From Megamerina dolium (taxonomy: Eukaryota > Arthropoda > Insecta > Diptera > Megamerinidae): DNA of 64,000 nt. Below, piece by piece: positions 10,590 through 22,221 of the stretch (positions within the stretch are counted from its first letter, which is position 1; each line of letters begins with the position of its first letter). The notes beneath the pieces were generated by a model. It saw only the letters and a list, made by a program, of their open reading frames with translations. It did not search any database and was not told the origin of the DNA. The stretch spans positions 20,485,437-20,549,436 of the forward strand of contig OY978530.1 of NCBI GenBank assembly GCA_963854835.1. The letters run 5' to 3'. Both the position numbers and the translations under genes were made by a program.

Positions 10590-11802
10590 CTGCCCTCCTC
10601 TTAACCTTGTTCGTCCCGAACAGTTTAGGGGACAGGCCTTTCTTTCGTTGTGGATTATGAAGCATTACAAGCTCTCCTTCATAGAACCCTTTTGAATTTG
10701 CTTTCAAGTCATACCTGGCCTTCATCTTATCGCTTATCATCTTCGACCGCTCTCTGATGAACTGATGTACTTCATTCAACTGTTTCCGCTTTTCGCTAGT
10801 ATAATTACCTTCGGTTGATCTCGTTGGTGTTACGACTCCAAATTTTAAATCAGCTGGCAGTCTTAACTCGTTTCCAAAAATTGCCATTGCCGGTGTAGTA
10901 GCCGTCGTATCATGTTGTGCGCATCTATATGCCATGAGGAACATTGGTATATGTACATCCCAGTCTCTTTGGTATTTATCTACGACTTTTCTCAAATATT
11001 CCTCCAAGGTACGGTTAAATCGTTCTACCATGCCATCAGATTGTGGATGCCAAGGTGTTGTACGAGTTTTGTATATACCCAGCATACGGCATATCTCTTG
11101 GAATACAACTGATTCGAAATTTCGACCTTGGTGTAACTCCATCGGTACACCAAAACGAGTAATCCATTGTTTGACGAATACATCCTCAACTGTACTAGTT
11201 TCTTAATTTGGAATGGGGTATACTTCAGGCCATTTACTGAAGTAATCTATAACCACCAGAACATACTTGTTTCCTGCGTTGCTTATTGGAAATGGTCCAG
11301 TTATGTCCATAGCAATTCGCTCGAATGGAGCACCCACGGTGTATTGGTGCATCTTACCTCGACTTTTCTTAGTGGGACCTTTGGCCATTGCGCATTTCTT
11401 ACACTTCCGAATCCAACCAGCGACATAGTCATGACATCCAACGCAATAAAATCGTTTCTTTATTTTCTCGACGGTTTTGGTGATTCCCTAATGCCCTCCA
11501 CTGGAGGCATTGTGATACTCAGCTATCACTTCATTTATTCTTGCCTTGGATAAAACTAGAAGATCATTAGTGATTTTTCCATCTTCACTTTCTCATGTTC
11601 GAAATAAACATCCGTCTCGTAAGTGCAGGCTTTGCCACTGGGCCCAATATGCCTTTGCTATTGGACTCTCATTAGCCATCTCTTGCCAATCTGGACGTAT
11701 GCCCTGCTCCTTGTATTTCATGATCTTTGAGAGATCTGGGTCGATCCGTTGATCTTCTTGAACTCGTTCGGTGGTCCATGACTCTTCCGATAATACATTC
11801 AT
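10585..11802 (-). pseudogene. Integrase of Gypsy copy 1, broken
   Basis: Pieces in order: the zinc domain (11802-11593, starting MNVLSEESWTT), the catalytic core opening (11388-11203, AMDITGPFPISN) and the rest of the core (11142-10585, PQSDGMVERFNRTLEEYL). A TAA follows YPIPN at 11203. The second catalytic block reads MELHQGRNFES, where Gypsy integrases normally have an Asp just before QG; two residues including that Asp are missing. Both faults recur in copy 2. The C-terminal module is deleted and the frame runs to just short of the LTR. Confidence 0.85.
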
Positions 11803-11995
11803 AAGTCGTAGGTTAACAATGTGATTCTGGCTTCCTACCCGAGAACAATGTATCTACGGTGCAAGTACGATGATATGGAGTATCAGTTTTACCACGATGA
11901 ATGACATCACGATCTTCTTTTCGTTGTCCTGGTGAATTCGATCTTTGTTGCTTGCGTCGTAGACGACAATTACGCGCCATGTATCCTCTTTGATC

Positions 11996-13277
11996 TCATA
12001 TGAAGCACTTACCGGCAAATTTATTTTTGTGTTGATTCCTTGTTCTTTCTTTAGACTTCATACTCGATTGATTGCAATCACGCGCTATATGCCCTCGTTT
12101 GTCGCAAATGAAGCACTTACCATTAAATTTGTTTTCGCGTCGACCTACTCTTGCTTCAGGCTGAACTACTGATTTTACTGCCTGACGCACTGCTTCAACC
12201 AGATGTGATGTTTTCCCCTCTAGTTGGCGTCCCCGTGGCATTGGTCGGCACATTAAACTGGCGGCTTCAAATGTCAAGGCACTACTATAAGTAGTGTATT
12301 CCTGGGTGACATGACTAGGGCACCCTTTGTCTCTCCATCACTTATGCCATCTATGAATGCCGCTATTTTGATTTTTTCGACGAACTCTTCCGAATTACCG
12401 GAGAACGCAAGACGACATAAGCGCTCAATATCGGAAGCGAATTCCTGAAGGCTTTCATTAGTCCGTTGCACTCGCGATCTCAATTCCACTCGATGTAATT
12501 GACTCTTGTATTCATTTCCATACTTTCGCTGGAGTGTGTCCATCAGTACTTATAGCTACCACGATCTTTCTCTGGAATCATCTGTAACATCTCGGAAGCA
12601 TTACCTTTTAATGCGACTATTAAAGCAGCAGTCTTGTCGCTATCATCCCATTGATTCTTCGAAGCTGTTGTCTCGAATTGAAGCTTAAAGATATTGAATG
12701 GCGTGCTTCCGTCAAATGTTGGTGGCTTTAGTTTGATTGTACTTGAATCTCTAATCACTGATGTGGCTGGTCCATTTATTTTTAGTTGATTGAAATCGTG
12801 CTGTAATTTCTCGAACTTATCTTCCAAGTCATCTACATGTTCCTTCAGATCCATGACTTTTTCATTAATGGTTCCGGAAATTTCCTGAAATCTAATCTCA
12901 ATTCCTTTTTGTAGATTTTCAATGACGTGTTCTTGTCAAGCCGAACCTTCTTAAATTTCCATACGCAATTCAGCCAAATGTTCTTGAAGCTTGGTGTCAA
13001 TACGAGACGCATTTTCTTGTAGCTGTTTTTGCATCATGGTTTTCATGAACTCCATGAGTTGACCACTCGAATCTATTTTGATCTCTTCCTCAGCGTGCAC
13101 AACTGCTTGTATATCGGCTTCCTCAAAGAATTCATGTTCTTCTACATTAATTCCCTTAGCCTCCATAGCTTGCCTCAGCCTCACCAGCAGTTCCGTAATC
13201 GCACCTGATGACGATAGATTCATCTCTACCAACAGCTTTTTAAGCTGGTCCACTTTTAGTTGGTCAATTTTCACCAT
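11996..13277 (-). pseudogene. Gag of Gypsy copy 1, frameshifted
   Basis: Begins MVKIDQLKVDQLKKLLVEMN, a SAP-like helix-hairpin-helix, followed by an acidic linker, a coiled-coil region, the capsid-type block (FDGSTPFNIFKLQFETTAS and FASDIERLCRLAFSG) and a CCHC knuckle (CFICDKRGHIARDC). Frame breaks near 12950, 12543 and 12275 split it, and stops interrupt the second knuckle region. Copy 2 has the longer open version. Confidence 0.85.
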
Positions 13278-13286
13278 CTTTACAGA

Positions 13287-13304
13287 ATCCCACTTCTGAC
13301 ACCA
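13287..13304 (-). promoter_or_regulatory. Primer-binding site, tRNA-Leu type (copy 1)
   Basis: Two bases inside the 5' LTR the minus strand reads TGGTGTCAGAAGTGGGAT. Its complement, ATCCCACTTCTGACACCA, has the form of the 3' end of a eukaryotic leucine tRNA including CCA. The tRNA identity is from memory of tRNA-Leu acceptor ends; the same site is present in copy 2. Confidence 0.7.
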
Positions 13305-13306
13305 AT

Positions 13307-13716
13307 TATTACGTTTTTATTCTGTGAGCGTTTAATTCTATTTAAATTACCTTGTTCGATCACTGGATTCTGTTAATAATAACTTATAACAATTTATTTA
13401 ATAATCTTTATATTCAATCAACTCTGCTTACTAACAACTATTCACAATAACACTTAAATGTACTTGCAACTTTTGCCTCTGTATCGATGTTTCCGTAATC
13501 ACGTTCGGGATCAAATTCATTGTCACTTCTCAACACTGGCTCTATTTATACTCTGTTGGCAACATCCCAGAATCTTCCTTTATCGAGATTCTTCTCTTTC
13601 TTTCTCGTTGGCTTGTTCTGGTTATTGCTTATTTCTTTTTGCTGACATTCGTTTCGATGCTGCCAATAGTGTCAGTCACAATAGTGATGAGTAACCAACT
13701 ATCGATACTCGTTACA
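13307..13716 (-). repeat. 5' LTR of Gypsy copy 1
   Basis: 410 bp. Inner edge TATTACG, where copy 2 has TGTTACG; outer edge CTCGTTACA. Read in element orientation it starts TGTAACGAG. It contains TATCGATA at 13700-13707, near the start of U3. It differs from the 430-bp partner LTR by indels and substitutions, so this insertion is not recent. Confidence 0.88.
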
Positions 13717-14395
13717 ATATTTAGTCACACGCATTCTATGAAATGTAATAGAAAAGTAGTTGTAAATCTAATAAAACACAAACAATTTTACGGAATAATA
13801 AAATAAAATTAAACAAACACAAACCAGCTACAACTTTTACTGGTTTTCGTCATATTTCACTAAAATTCTCTAATTATAAAGAACTACAAAACATTTACTA
13901 CTATTTTTGAGAGCCTTTATTTACAAATGTGAAAATCGATACACACCGTTAGTGGTGAATGGATTTTTCTGCATTGTTGATTCAGATTAACATTTATACA
14001 TAAATTTATAAAACTGTTAAAATTTTTACAAAATTTACGTATATGTACTTAGGAAATATATTAATACATTTATATAAAATATATTGTATACAGCATTTAC
14101 TCGTATCACTTGTAAAGAGTTCGTATGTGGAAAATATTATTAAAATTTTATACTTATCAACACAACCTTGTCCATCATCAAATTCAGCTACATATTCATG
14201 TACCATATATTTGGGTGGTCATTAATGTAGAAAGAAGTTTTTTACAACAGATGTAAACTTCACTGCTTAGATCGGTAATATCACGGTCAAAGATATCACA
14301 TAAAAATTTTTGCTATCATGGCTGAATTCAATATCCCTGAGAAGTTTATACGCGATGTCTGACGCAATGTCGACAGTGAGAAGTATAGTATTTTT
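13717..14395. other. AT-rich stretch, nothing recognised
   Basis: Short open frames only, none with recognisable domains. Base composition resembles other unclaimed stretches in the window. Confidence 0.55.
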
Positions 14396-14398
14396 TTA

Positions 14399-14441
14399 AA
14401 TATATATCCACATATATATTTACTATATGTGGATATATATT
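14399..14441. repeat. Perfect short hairpin
   Basis: 18-bp arms (14399-14416 and 14424-14441) centred on ATCCACATATA / TATATGTGGAT with a 7-base loop. It lies just beyond the 3' end of the Jockey-type fragment. It could be a LINE 3' structure or chance AT-rich folding. Confidence 0.6.
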
Positions 14442-14475
14442 GTTTTCCTTAAGTTATTTCATTATAGCCCATTTA

Positions 14476-14815
14476 TTAAGATGGTAACAAGCGCTTGAAT
14501 CTCCTTCGGTGTTCTGTTTCGCGTATTGGATGTTCTTGAATTTTAATGTTATGTAGTAATCGACTTATGTGTTTTATGCTTGCTCTCCTAATAGCCTGAG
14601 GAATTGAATCAATTTGTAAGTCATTGCGTATTTCATCATTTGGTATGTACCATTTGGAATTGAATATTGTTCTCAGTATTTTCGATTGATTTATAAATTT
14701 GTGTTGGAGGCAGTGTCCCGTATTTTCTATGCCGTATTTTCATATTGGCATAATTATTGCTTTGCAGAAGAGCATTTTATTTTTGAAGGAAATCCGATGG
14801 TGGGACAGGTTTGCT
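14476..14815 (-). pseudogene. C-terminus of a Jockey-type ORF2
   Basis: The minus-strand translation matches the region after RT in Jockey-clade ORF2: MLFCKAIIMPI, a stop where Trp is expected, KYGIENTGHCLQHK, then WYIPNDEIRNDLQID and RLLHNIKIQEHPIR. It ends in a natural-looking TAA at 14478-14476. It differs from the Jockey copies at 1-3430 and 51601-53470, so it belongs to another family. It is truncated at 14815, where an RTE relic starts. Confidence 0.72.
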
Positions 14816-14819
14816 ATAA

Positions 14820-15213
14820 AATTGATATCTGTGACAGTTGTCATGCGGAGAGGCAGAAACTCGCATGTGGATTTGTTGTCTTTAAGAGATTACGACATTT
14901 TGTTTCACGGTTCACACATGTGAACGAACGGCTCTCAACAATCCGATTAAAAGCAAAATTTTTCAACATCAGCCTAATATGTGCACACGCCCCTATGGAT
15001 GAGAAGTACGATGCGACCAAGAAGAGCTTCTTTCAGCGCCCCAAAGAAGATTATAGCCGCTGCCCCGCCACGATATCAAAATCGTACTTAACGACTACAA
15101 TGCCAGCTTGGGCAAGGAGGGTACCTCTGGTCCTACTGTCGGAAAATTCCACCTTCATCAGAATACCTCCGATAACGGAATGAGGCTGATCGATTTTGCC
15201 TCAGCATCAAACC
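14820..15213 (+). pseudogene. RTE endonuclease fragment (plus orientation)
   Basis: Matches the endonuclease middle of the intact RTE at 45353-48444. Recognisable are HAERQKLACGFVVFKRLRH, FFNISLICAHAPMDEK and, after a frame change, the GRCDFN-type block near 15080-15190. It ends near ATGAGGCTGATCGATTTTGC, where an opposite-strand fragment of the same family starts. Confidence 0.78.
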
Positions 15214-15962
15214 ACGCTCGCCCGCACGCAGGGTTTTTCTGTAGGCGCCATTTTTCTCTGCGGTAGCGTCGCGACACTCCTGATCATATCACTCATTCCT
15301 CAGATGCCGGTAGTAACCGATTACCATTAGCATTTGTTGTCTCTGGTGATTGCAGCTTTCTCTGTACTTTCCTTTCCCACCTTGGCGGGGGCATTGTCCG
15401 TTTCATCCGTCGGGTCGTGGGCACATATTAGGCTGATGTTATTGTCTTACGCGGATTGTTGCCAGCCGCTCGTTCACGGGTGCAAACTGCGAGATATGAT
15501 ATCGCAGTCTCTTACTGACAACAAATATATGGCAACTGGCAACTGGCAATGCATGACAACTGTAGTAGATATCACCGGCCACTTCTTTATAGTAACCCAT
15601 CCATCCATCGCATTTCCTGAAGTGCGGTAATGACAACCCTATATTTGTCGAAGACATCAACCAGCTGGATAGAGGCACCTTTTCTATAGAAGGACCGGAC
15701 ATTCCATGTGCTTATCCGTAAATCGTGGTCCTTAATTCGTTTGCGGGAGTCATCAACAAAAGGGGTAGCCCTTATCCGAGGCACGGCTTGATCTGCATTG
15801 GGTGAGTGTTTTTGTATGGTGGGTCCCAAGCACAACACACAACCTCTAACTCAGGAGGTTTTCTGCTCTAACTTCATCAACATCACCAAAATTCTGCCGC
15901 CTTCCGGTGGATGCGACGAAGACGTTGCCGGGCGGTCGCCACGTAGAGGATCCCCATTAAAA
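15214..15962 (-). pseudogene. RTE 5' fragment (minus orientation)
   Basis: Minus-strand remains of the same RTE family with internal deletions: the linker region (CGCACGCAGGGTTTTTCTGT at 15230), endonuclease pieces, and the 5' end with the start region (RIRATPFVDDSRKRIKDHDL near 15780-15710) and leader (GGTGGGTCCCAAGCACAAC at 15818). Together with the plus-strand piece at 14820 it forms a tail-to-tail pair. Confidence 0.78.
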
Positions 15963-16096
15963 AACGGAGGTGCCATCACTTAGCGAGGTTTACCCCTTGA
16001 TCAGTTTGGTTTGATACAATTTGTGAAACAACATATGCCTCCACCATGACCTTAAATCAACTGGCGCATATTCATAGTCGCGCTGTTAAGTTAATA

Positions 16097-16494
16097 CAGG
16101 CTGATTTTTTAAGAGCCTTCGGATTTGATTTAAAAACAAAAACACATAAACAACATTGGCGGATATAGCTGCGATATTTTCCTCTCTCTGCACTCTACGC
16201 ATGCGTGTTGGTGGTTTAATGTCTAATAATGTAAATTTGGTGTGAAATTTAGTCACAAGATTCCGAATAGCAGCCTCAGTAGGTCGCCCAAACTGACCAT
16301 AAAATGAATGTATGAATGAAGCGAGCATAAACTTTGATAACAAACTTCAATAATCTGCAAGCGTTGTTCGTTCTTAAGTCGATTCATAGTTAAATTATAG
16401 ACCAAACTGAACATGTTTGACAGTAACATGTTACACGAAAACAGCTGAGCCATAAAGAGTGTTGCCAAAAAGAAAGTTGCTAAAAATCACCCTG
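16097..16494 (-). mobile_element. Tc1/mariner-superfamily element, internal deletion derivative (copy 2)
   Basis: 398 bp flanked by TA (16095-16096 and 16495-16496). Left end CAGGCTGATTTTTT, right end AAAAATCACCCTG. Same family as 4710-5468: both outer ends match. The minus-strand remnant FGRPTEAAIRNLVTKFHTKF and TLLDIKPPTRMRRVQREENI is the N-terminal DNA-binding part of the transposase; the catalytic half is deleted. This is the reverse of copy 1. Confidence 0.78.
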
Positions 16495-16496
16495 TA

Positions 16497-17239
16497 CTAA
16501 CAAACAACCGAACACAAAATATCGATATTGACAATCTTTTTTGTTTCGATACGATATTATCGGCACGATATTTTTTGAACGATAATATGAGATATCGATA
16601 TTTTATGCATAAATATCGCCTGGTTACCTGGGAAAAGAATTTTATGCTTTATATGGCTTTCCCACGTCACTGTGAATTACGATGTTCTCTCTCCTAATTA
16701 CTATCGTGAATTACCCCATTCACACATTCTTAATTCGATTCGACAGTTCTGTGTATTTGTTGTTGTTTTTATTTTGAAGAAAATTGATCCAAAATATTAT
16801 TATTAAAAATTTATACATTTTTGAATTAAATTGCTGATGAATTTATTAATTTCTATTTTAGTTTAGTTCAATTATCCCCTCGACATAATAATTATTCAAT
16901 TTTTTTTGTATTCATTGTAAAAAGTTATGTGTGCTGTAGCTTTATTTGTATATTCTTTTCTTTTATTTCTTTTAACAGCACTTTTATTTCGTTTTGTCAC
17001 GTGATTTCGATAAATTTCCGATAAAAATTAGGGATGGCAACGATTTGTTGAATGATTCAAAATAAATTACTAATGTGGTAACTCGCTCTGAAAATTTTGT
17101 ATGGCGATTTAAGTAATTCGGTGTATGGTTATAATGTGAATTACTAATGAGAGAGCGGGAAAGAGCTGTTAACCTACATCATAACCATACTTTATTATGT
17201 ATATTTATATGGTTAATTTTTTACATAAATTTAACAAAA
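16497..17239. other. Non-coding stretch with ATCGATAT-type motifs
   Basis: No gene seen. 16518-16620 is dense in ATATCGATATT, ACGATATTATCGG and related palindromes, similar in style to 26165-26280. These could be the remains of transposon subterminal repeats. The rest is AT-rich. Confidence 0.5.
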
Positions 17240-17260
17240 TTTGGAAGTTAAACAATGCTC

Positions 17261-18020
17261 CTAATAGGGTATGCCTTCTGCGTGCAAAGGCGGGACATCT
17301 ACAGAAGAAGTGGTGAACAGTTTCCTCCTCTCCCTCATCTTGGCAGCTGTGAAAAAATGGTTGGCCGGTAAACCAATCCTGGTAGCATGTTTACCCATAA
17401 GTAAGTGGCCCGTGAGTACGGCAACTACATCATTTATAATTATCCGACTCTCAATAGTTTTCCGACAGAGAACGAGTTTTTCCATTGTCAAAAGTTTCAG
17501 GCAGATTTTCCTATGCAGATTTTCCTAGTGGCTACACAAGAGCTCTCATCCCGCCATCTTCTGTTGGCTATAGTAAGAGAATGTTGTTCTACGAATAGCC
17601 TTCATGTTGCAAGTAAAATTCCTGGTTGATGAGGTGGATAGATCTCTGGCAACCTAGTGCCTCACAGTTCCCTGGAATGTCCCTATTCCCCGGTACCCAT
17701 ACAATGTGTCCATTTTAGTGCTCCCGTAGCTCGTTAAGGACTGAACGGCATTTAAGGGCAAGTGCCGATTGGCGAACGTTCCTGCGAGAGATTTAATATC
17801 GGCTTGTGTAGATATAAATATCTTTGAAAGATATTGTATTATAGCGAAGCCACGTTGCAGCCTTCTTTATAGTCATAATCTCGGATGAATAACGCTGCAA
17901 AAGTCGGGTAATCGGAACTTAAAATCGGAAAGAAAATACGCCACCTCCTACCCTTTCCTCCAATTTAGAGCAGTCTGTGTACAGTTGTGCCATGTGAACT
18001 CAAATTTCATTGGCTCCTAT
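17261..18020 (-). pseudogene. LINE RNase H domain and C-terminal tail
   Basis: RNase H blocks on the minus strand: LYTDCSKLEERVGGGVFSF (the usual TDGS Asp block with Gly changed to Cys), SEIMTIKKAATWL (Glu block), and HIVWVPGNRDIPGNCEA (the C-terminal VPGH block with His changed to Asn). Then VLTGHLLMGKHATRIGLP, the family tail. Stops lie between blocks. Confidence 0.72.
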
Positions 18021-18147
18021 TTCATTATTTCTTTAAGGGAATATATTTTGAGAATTTATAGTCAAAACATGGTATACGAATGGTATAGTCAATGACATCC
18101 GAAATTGTAGTGCACTCTCCCAGATCTTTGAATGTCCGAAACCTGGT

Positions 18148-19471
18148 TCAGCGTGAAGCTATGTTTAGCCTAATTGCTGATATAAACGCACTCTGCTTGC
18201 CATACAGATCCGCAGGGAGTATACGCAATAGAGAGTGGAGTACGTTAGACACCGCAGACGTCCTTTGAACCGTGTCCATTATCTGTCTGTGTATCTCCTT
18301 ATTTAAAGATTCCCACCAGACTAACACTCCATAAAAAAGAATTGGTCTAACGACCGCGCAGTACAGCCATGGTACGATTGTAGGATTCATCCCCCATCTT
18401 TCACTTATGGCTTTTTTACAGGAATAGAATGCTGCTGTTGCTTTACGCACCCTCTCCTCTGTGTTTGGTTTTGAACTAAGTTTTCTATCTAAATTTATAC
18501 CTAAGTATTTCGCCTGTTCAGTTAAATTTAGGCAAGTTCTCCCAATTCTAGTTAAGTTAAGAAAAGGTATTTTATGCTTCTTAGTAAAGAAAACTAGCTC
18601 AGCATTGACAGGGTTGATGGCCAGACCAGAGTTTGAAGCCCATTTGGACAGGATTGATAAAGTATGGTTCATCACTTCGGTGAGTGTATTTAAATATTTT
18701 TGCGATGCCACAAGTGCCACGTCATCTGCTTGAGCCACCGCTTTGCAGCCCGTGGCCTGTAATGATATGAGAACTTCATTGATGCTCCACAAAAGAGGCG
18801 ACAACACACCCCCTTGACAGGTGCCCTTTACCACAAATCTACTAATACATGAGGTACCCAATTGTGAGTTTATTACTCTTTGCCTTAGCAACAGACTAAT
18901 GAATCTAATAATAGGTTCATCAACTGTAAGCACAGCAAGATAGTTTTTAACTGCTTCTGGGTTTATGCTATTGTACGCCCCTCAATGTCTGGAAAGGTGA
19001 CCAGACTATATTCTTTGCAGTGCATAGACCTTTCGACCTTCTGCACAATTGAGTGGAGGTATTTCTGGGCTATCTCAACTGATTTGCCTTTATTATATGC
19101 ATGCTGCAACCAATTAGTCTTTCAAGGGTTTTTAATAAAAAGGATGATATACTTATAGGTCTGAAATCACTTCGTTTTCAGAGATACGTTTTTCCACCTC
19201 TATTCATAAACACCACATTTACTTTTAGCCATGTCTTGGGGTCATAGCAATGCCTTAGGTATGCAGAGGAGATTACCTCCAACCAAAGTATTAGAAGATC
19301 CGCACACTTCTGCATATCCGCGGGTATAATACCATCAGGTCCTGGTGATTTAAATGGTTTAAAATTATTTATCGCCCACTTAATCTTTGTTCTGTTGATT
19401 ATTCTGTGCGAGACGTCGTAGGTAATTCTACTAGGATTAACATTGGAAGTTCGGCCTAGACTCTCCTCCAA
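18148..19471 (-). pseudogene. LINE reverse transcriptase, LOA-like
   Basis: 19471-19178 holds the RT entry (IKWAINNFKPFKSPGPDGII). 18933-18148 is open for 261 residues: VVKGTCQGGVLSPLLWSIN (the PQG block with Pro changed to Cys), AQADDVALVAS (catalytic YADD changed to QADD), LGINLDRKL and the thumb VRPILFYGVLVW. Frameshifts near 18960 and 19170 and the changed catalytic motif show it is dead. Confidence 0.82.
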
Positions 19472-19967
19472 ACAGCCTGAAAATGGGTATCAATTAGTAC
19501 CCAAAGAGTTTTCAGACTTGCAGTAGGCCATTCACCATCCTCCTTCATAATGAAGCTGAGTGTAACTGGATTCGTTGGGAGAATCTTTCGTCTGTGGCTT
19601 GCTTCTGAAATTTCCTCTATGTTACTAAAAAATTCATCCCATGATGATCTCTTTGCTTTCCTTATCGCCTTTTTAAACTCTTCTTATAAGGGTGCCCCTA
19701 ATGAGTGATCTTGGCCCAGTTGAATTGCTTTCGACACTCCCGCCTTAATGTGATGATCTGTACCGACCCCCACGGAGGTTTATTTTTCTTCAGAGTCCTT
19801 CTAATTTTACAGGACGCTATAGTAGCTTTCCTGCAAGCTTCTATAAGTTGATGAACAGCGGCCTCAAGTTGCTTCTGATTGTTTAAACTTGAGGACGCCA
19901 TGCGAGTGAGGTATTTGTTTAGGTTTTCTATACCTATTCCAATTTGTGCATTTCATATTTAAAAATG

Positions 19968-20541
19968 TTATCTGCTTTTGTAGCTTATATCAAGACGGAA
20001 GCTAATACACCTATAATTCAAGACAGATTGTTCTTTGGCATTCCTCCATTTCCCAACTAAAGAGCCGAAAGAGTCATTAATAAGGGCGATATATAAAACC
20101 TCCTCCGTATTACAGATAAGAAAGGTCGGTTCTGTACCCATGCTTGAGATACTCAAGTTAGAAATAATAATATATTCAAAAAGTGAATCACTTCGATCGT
20201 TGATATCCGAGCTGCCCCAGATATAATGGTGTGCGTTGGCATAGGCTTCCATCACCAGATTCGCCTCACGTTTCTCCACCTTCCGAATCGCCTTCCTTAT
20301 TATGGGGTGTGGTAGGGGCTCAGTGTTATCGTAAGCCATATACGCAGACTTCAGCCCATATATATGAGATTAACGCAATGGTCTTAGTATCCTCCTTGCT
20401 GTAATCAGATAGTAGGAATCCAGGACCCACGGCTCCTGGATTAGAATTATGTCCTCCGCTTTATCGCATAGGCGAAAGACAAGAGCAGTGGAAGCTGCTT
20501 TACAGTGGTGTAGATTAATCTGGACCACCCTAACCATCTTT
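19968..20541 (-). pseudogene. LINE endonuclease, LOA-like
   Basis: The N-terminus near 20530-20400 reads VVQINLHHCKAAS and IILIQEPWVLDS, the Asn and Glu blocks of an APE-type endonuclease. The later part, at 20339-19968, reads AHHYIWGSSDINDRSDSLFE and NTEEVLYIAL. Stops near 20390 and 20360 break it. The region 19901-19698 (MASSSLNNQKQLEAAVHQL) belongs to the linker before RT. Confidence 0.75.
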
Positions 20542-21920
20542 CTTTGCGATCGTTAATAGAGACATTTCGGTCACCGTGGTGTCGGTGTCCTCGGGGTCGC
20601 AACACAGGGGGTCGTCCTCATTCGCTGCGCTGGCTTCCACATTTCGGAAGAGTTCGCCAACCATCTCAGACATTGAGAGAGTATCGCTATCTCCGTCGCA
20701 CCACGCCTCCACCGCGGCCGAACTTTCTTTCGTATCCTCTGGCTTTGGACCTTCTATTCCTGCGTCGTTCTCATAGACTTTCAGGGTGATTTGGGAGAAG
20801 CCATAGCTCATCACTCCATTTTGTTTGGTGAGAGGTGCCAAGGATTGCTTAGGCCAGACGTCTCGAATATTCGCGATGTCTTATCTAAAGGGATCTGCCG
20901 ATCGCTGGTGCACCCAGGACATTAGTTTAATGCGTCCCTGATGCCATCCCGTAAATTTGCAACAAACGACGGGACCAAGGTTCCTCGTCAGGATATCCTC
21001 GTATATTCGAAAGAGACTCACCTTCACTGGACGCCATTGTCAATATGGCAGTGCTCCATCTTCATGGTTCTTATTAATGACGGCAAGGATAAGATGGTCC
21101 TTGCCACTGCACTGAAGAAACGAACTTGAGTGTTGTACGTGGTCGAAGCCCAAGTCTTCGCATTTTTTGGCTTGGACAGCTGCTCTTCTTGAGAGCGAAA
21201 ATGTTCCTCGCCCACTATAGAGAGTCTTTTTCTCTCACTGAGAATTGCATTGCGGGATGCCGTCAAGCTTTTAATAATCCTGAATACGGCTCATTTTTCC
21301 CAATATGTACAGTGGGACCCGCTAATTGGTTCAGCTGGAGCTCTCAAAATGAAGGCAGCAACTGAAGTTGCTGGAGCCAACCCCAAAGGGGATGTGGCTA
21401 CTAAAACTGGAGTCGCAGCTTTTGTGCGTGCCTTGGCAACAATGGGTCTTACTGGGATGGACAGGGACCTTTTGGTGGCCAGAACTGGAGTGTTCCTGCC
21501 TACAGGCGCTTTTGAGACAGCGTACGAGCCCGACTTTGGTATCATTTGCCACCTGCTTTCCGAAGGAGTCCCGATTTTCGGACGAGATCCAATAGTGTCC
21601 GATTTTTACATGGATCTACCCTTAAGGGGAGGCCTTTTTGGTTTTCGGAATTGTTGTCCGAATTAATGTTTCGGTTCTTATTCAATTTCGTACTCGACCA
21701 CTTATCCGACGTATCAGGTATCGCGGTCAAATTATTCAGGAGGGACTTGGAGCAGAGCCCTATACTCGAGAAAGTCCACAGGTGCTCCATAAGGCGGACA
21801 GATATTAGAGAGGCTTCGCTTAAATACAGCCAACATAGCCCCCGGCTGCAAACTATCCAGTGGGCACAGAAACGCATAGCATTCTGGATTGGAGGAAAGA
21901 CTTTATCGACGCCCAGGTCT
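20530..21920 (-). pseudogene. ORF1 remnant of LOA-like LINE
   Basis: Fragmentary. The C-terminal piece (20841-20530) is acidic and ends ALLTIAKKDG-like just before the endonuclease start, as expected for ORF1 overlapping ORF2. 21266-21024 and 21545-21291 carry further open pieces, the latter Ala/Pro/Thr-rich. No knuckle could be confirmed. Assignment rests mainly on position and strand. Confidence 0.5.
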
Positions 21921-21949
21921 AGATCCGTAGTGTTCTATTAATTAGAAGG

Positions 21950-22221
21950 GTTACCTCAAGCAAGATGTGACTGAGGGTCACGCGCTAGCGGTCTTGGTGA
22001 GATAGAGGCTAGCGCCGTATATAAAGTTACAGCTGAATTGCGCATATTCTAACCCTGCAAAAATATAGATGTGCAAGTACACAGACGCGCGAATATGCCT
22101 GACCACAAGCACACCTGCACATCGACACACCAACACGCCTGCACACTTCTTTGACCCCTTGCAGATATATAAGTGTTTACATTTTTGTAACGATAACTCA
22201 GCACCTGATTAATTTGAAAAT
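21950..22221. other. Spacer with CA-rich degenerate repeat
   Basis: 22075-22150 repeats CACACCTGCACA-, GACACACC- and AACACGCCTGCACAC-like units, an imperfect CA-rich simple repeat. No gene seen. Confidence 0.6.

Larger units (their letters stand above)
10160..13716 (-). mobile_element. Non-autonomous Gypsy-type LTR element, copy 1
   Basis: 3557 bp between two LTRs, flanked by ATAT on both sides. Read on the minus strand: 5' LTR, primer-binding site, gag, integrase, polypurine tract, 3' LTR. Protease, reverse transcriptase and RNase H are absent: the gag knuckles run straight into the integrase zinc domain near 11810-11840. Copy 2 (38809-42583) has the same junction base for base, so the deletion predates their spread. 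This copy also lacks about 150 bp of the integrase C-terminus (junction near 10622) and has several gag frameshifts. Confidence 0.9.
17240..21920 (-). mobile_element. LOA/Bilbo-like LINE with RNase H, degenerate
   Basis: Minus-strand LINE in the order ORF1 (about 21920-20530), endonuclease (20541-19968), RT (about 19500-18148), RNase H (about 18020-17600) and a C-terminal Cys/His-type tail (17491-17261). The RNase H domain downstream of RT, with a TGHLLMGKHA tail, places it with LOA- or I-like LINEs rather than Jockey or RTE; LOA is my best guess. Many frameshifts and stops make it inactive. Ends are approximate. Confidence 0.75.

Noticed and set aside
21250..21666. Plus-strand frame of 138 residues in the LOA-like LINE
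   Set aside because: Lies opposite Ala/Pro-rich ORF1 remnant sequence and shows no recognisable domain.
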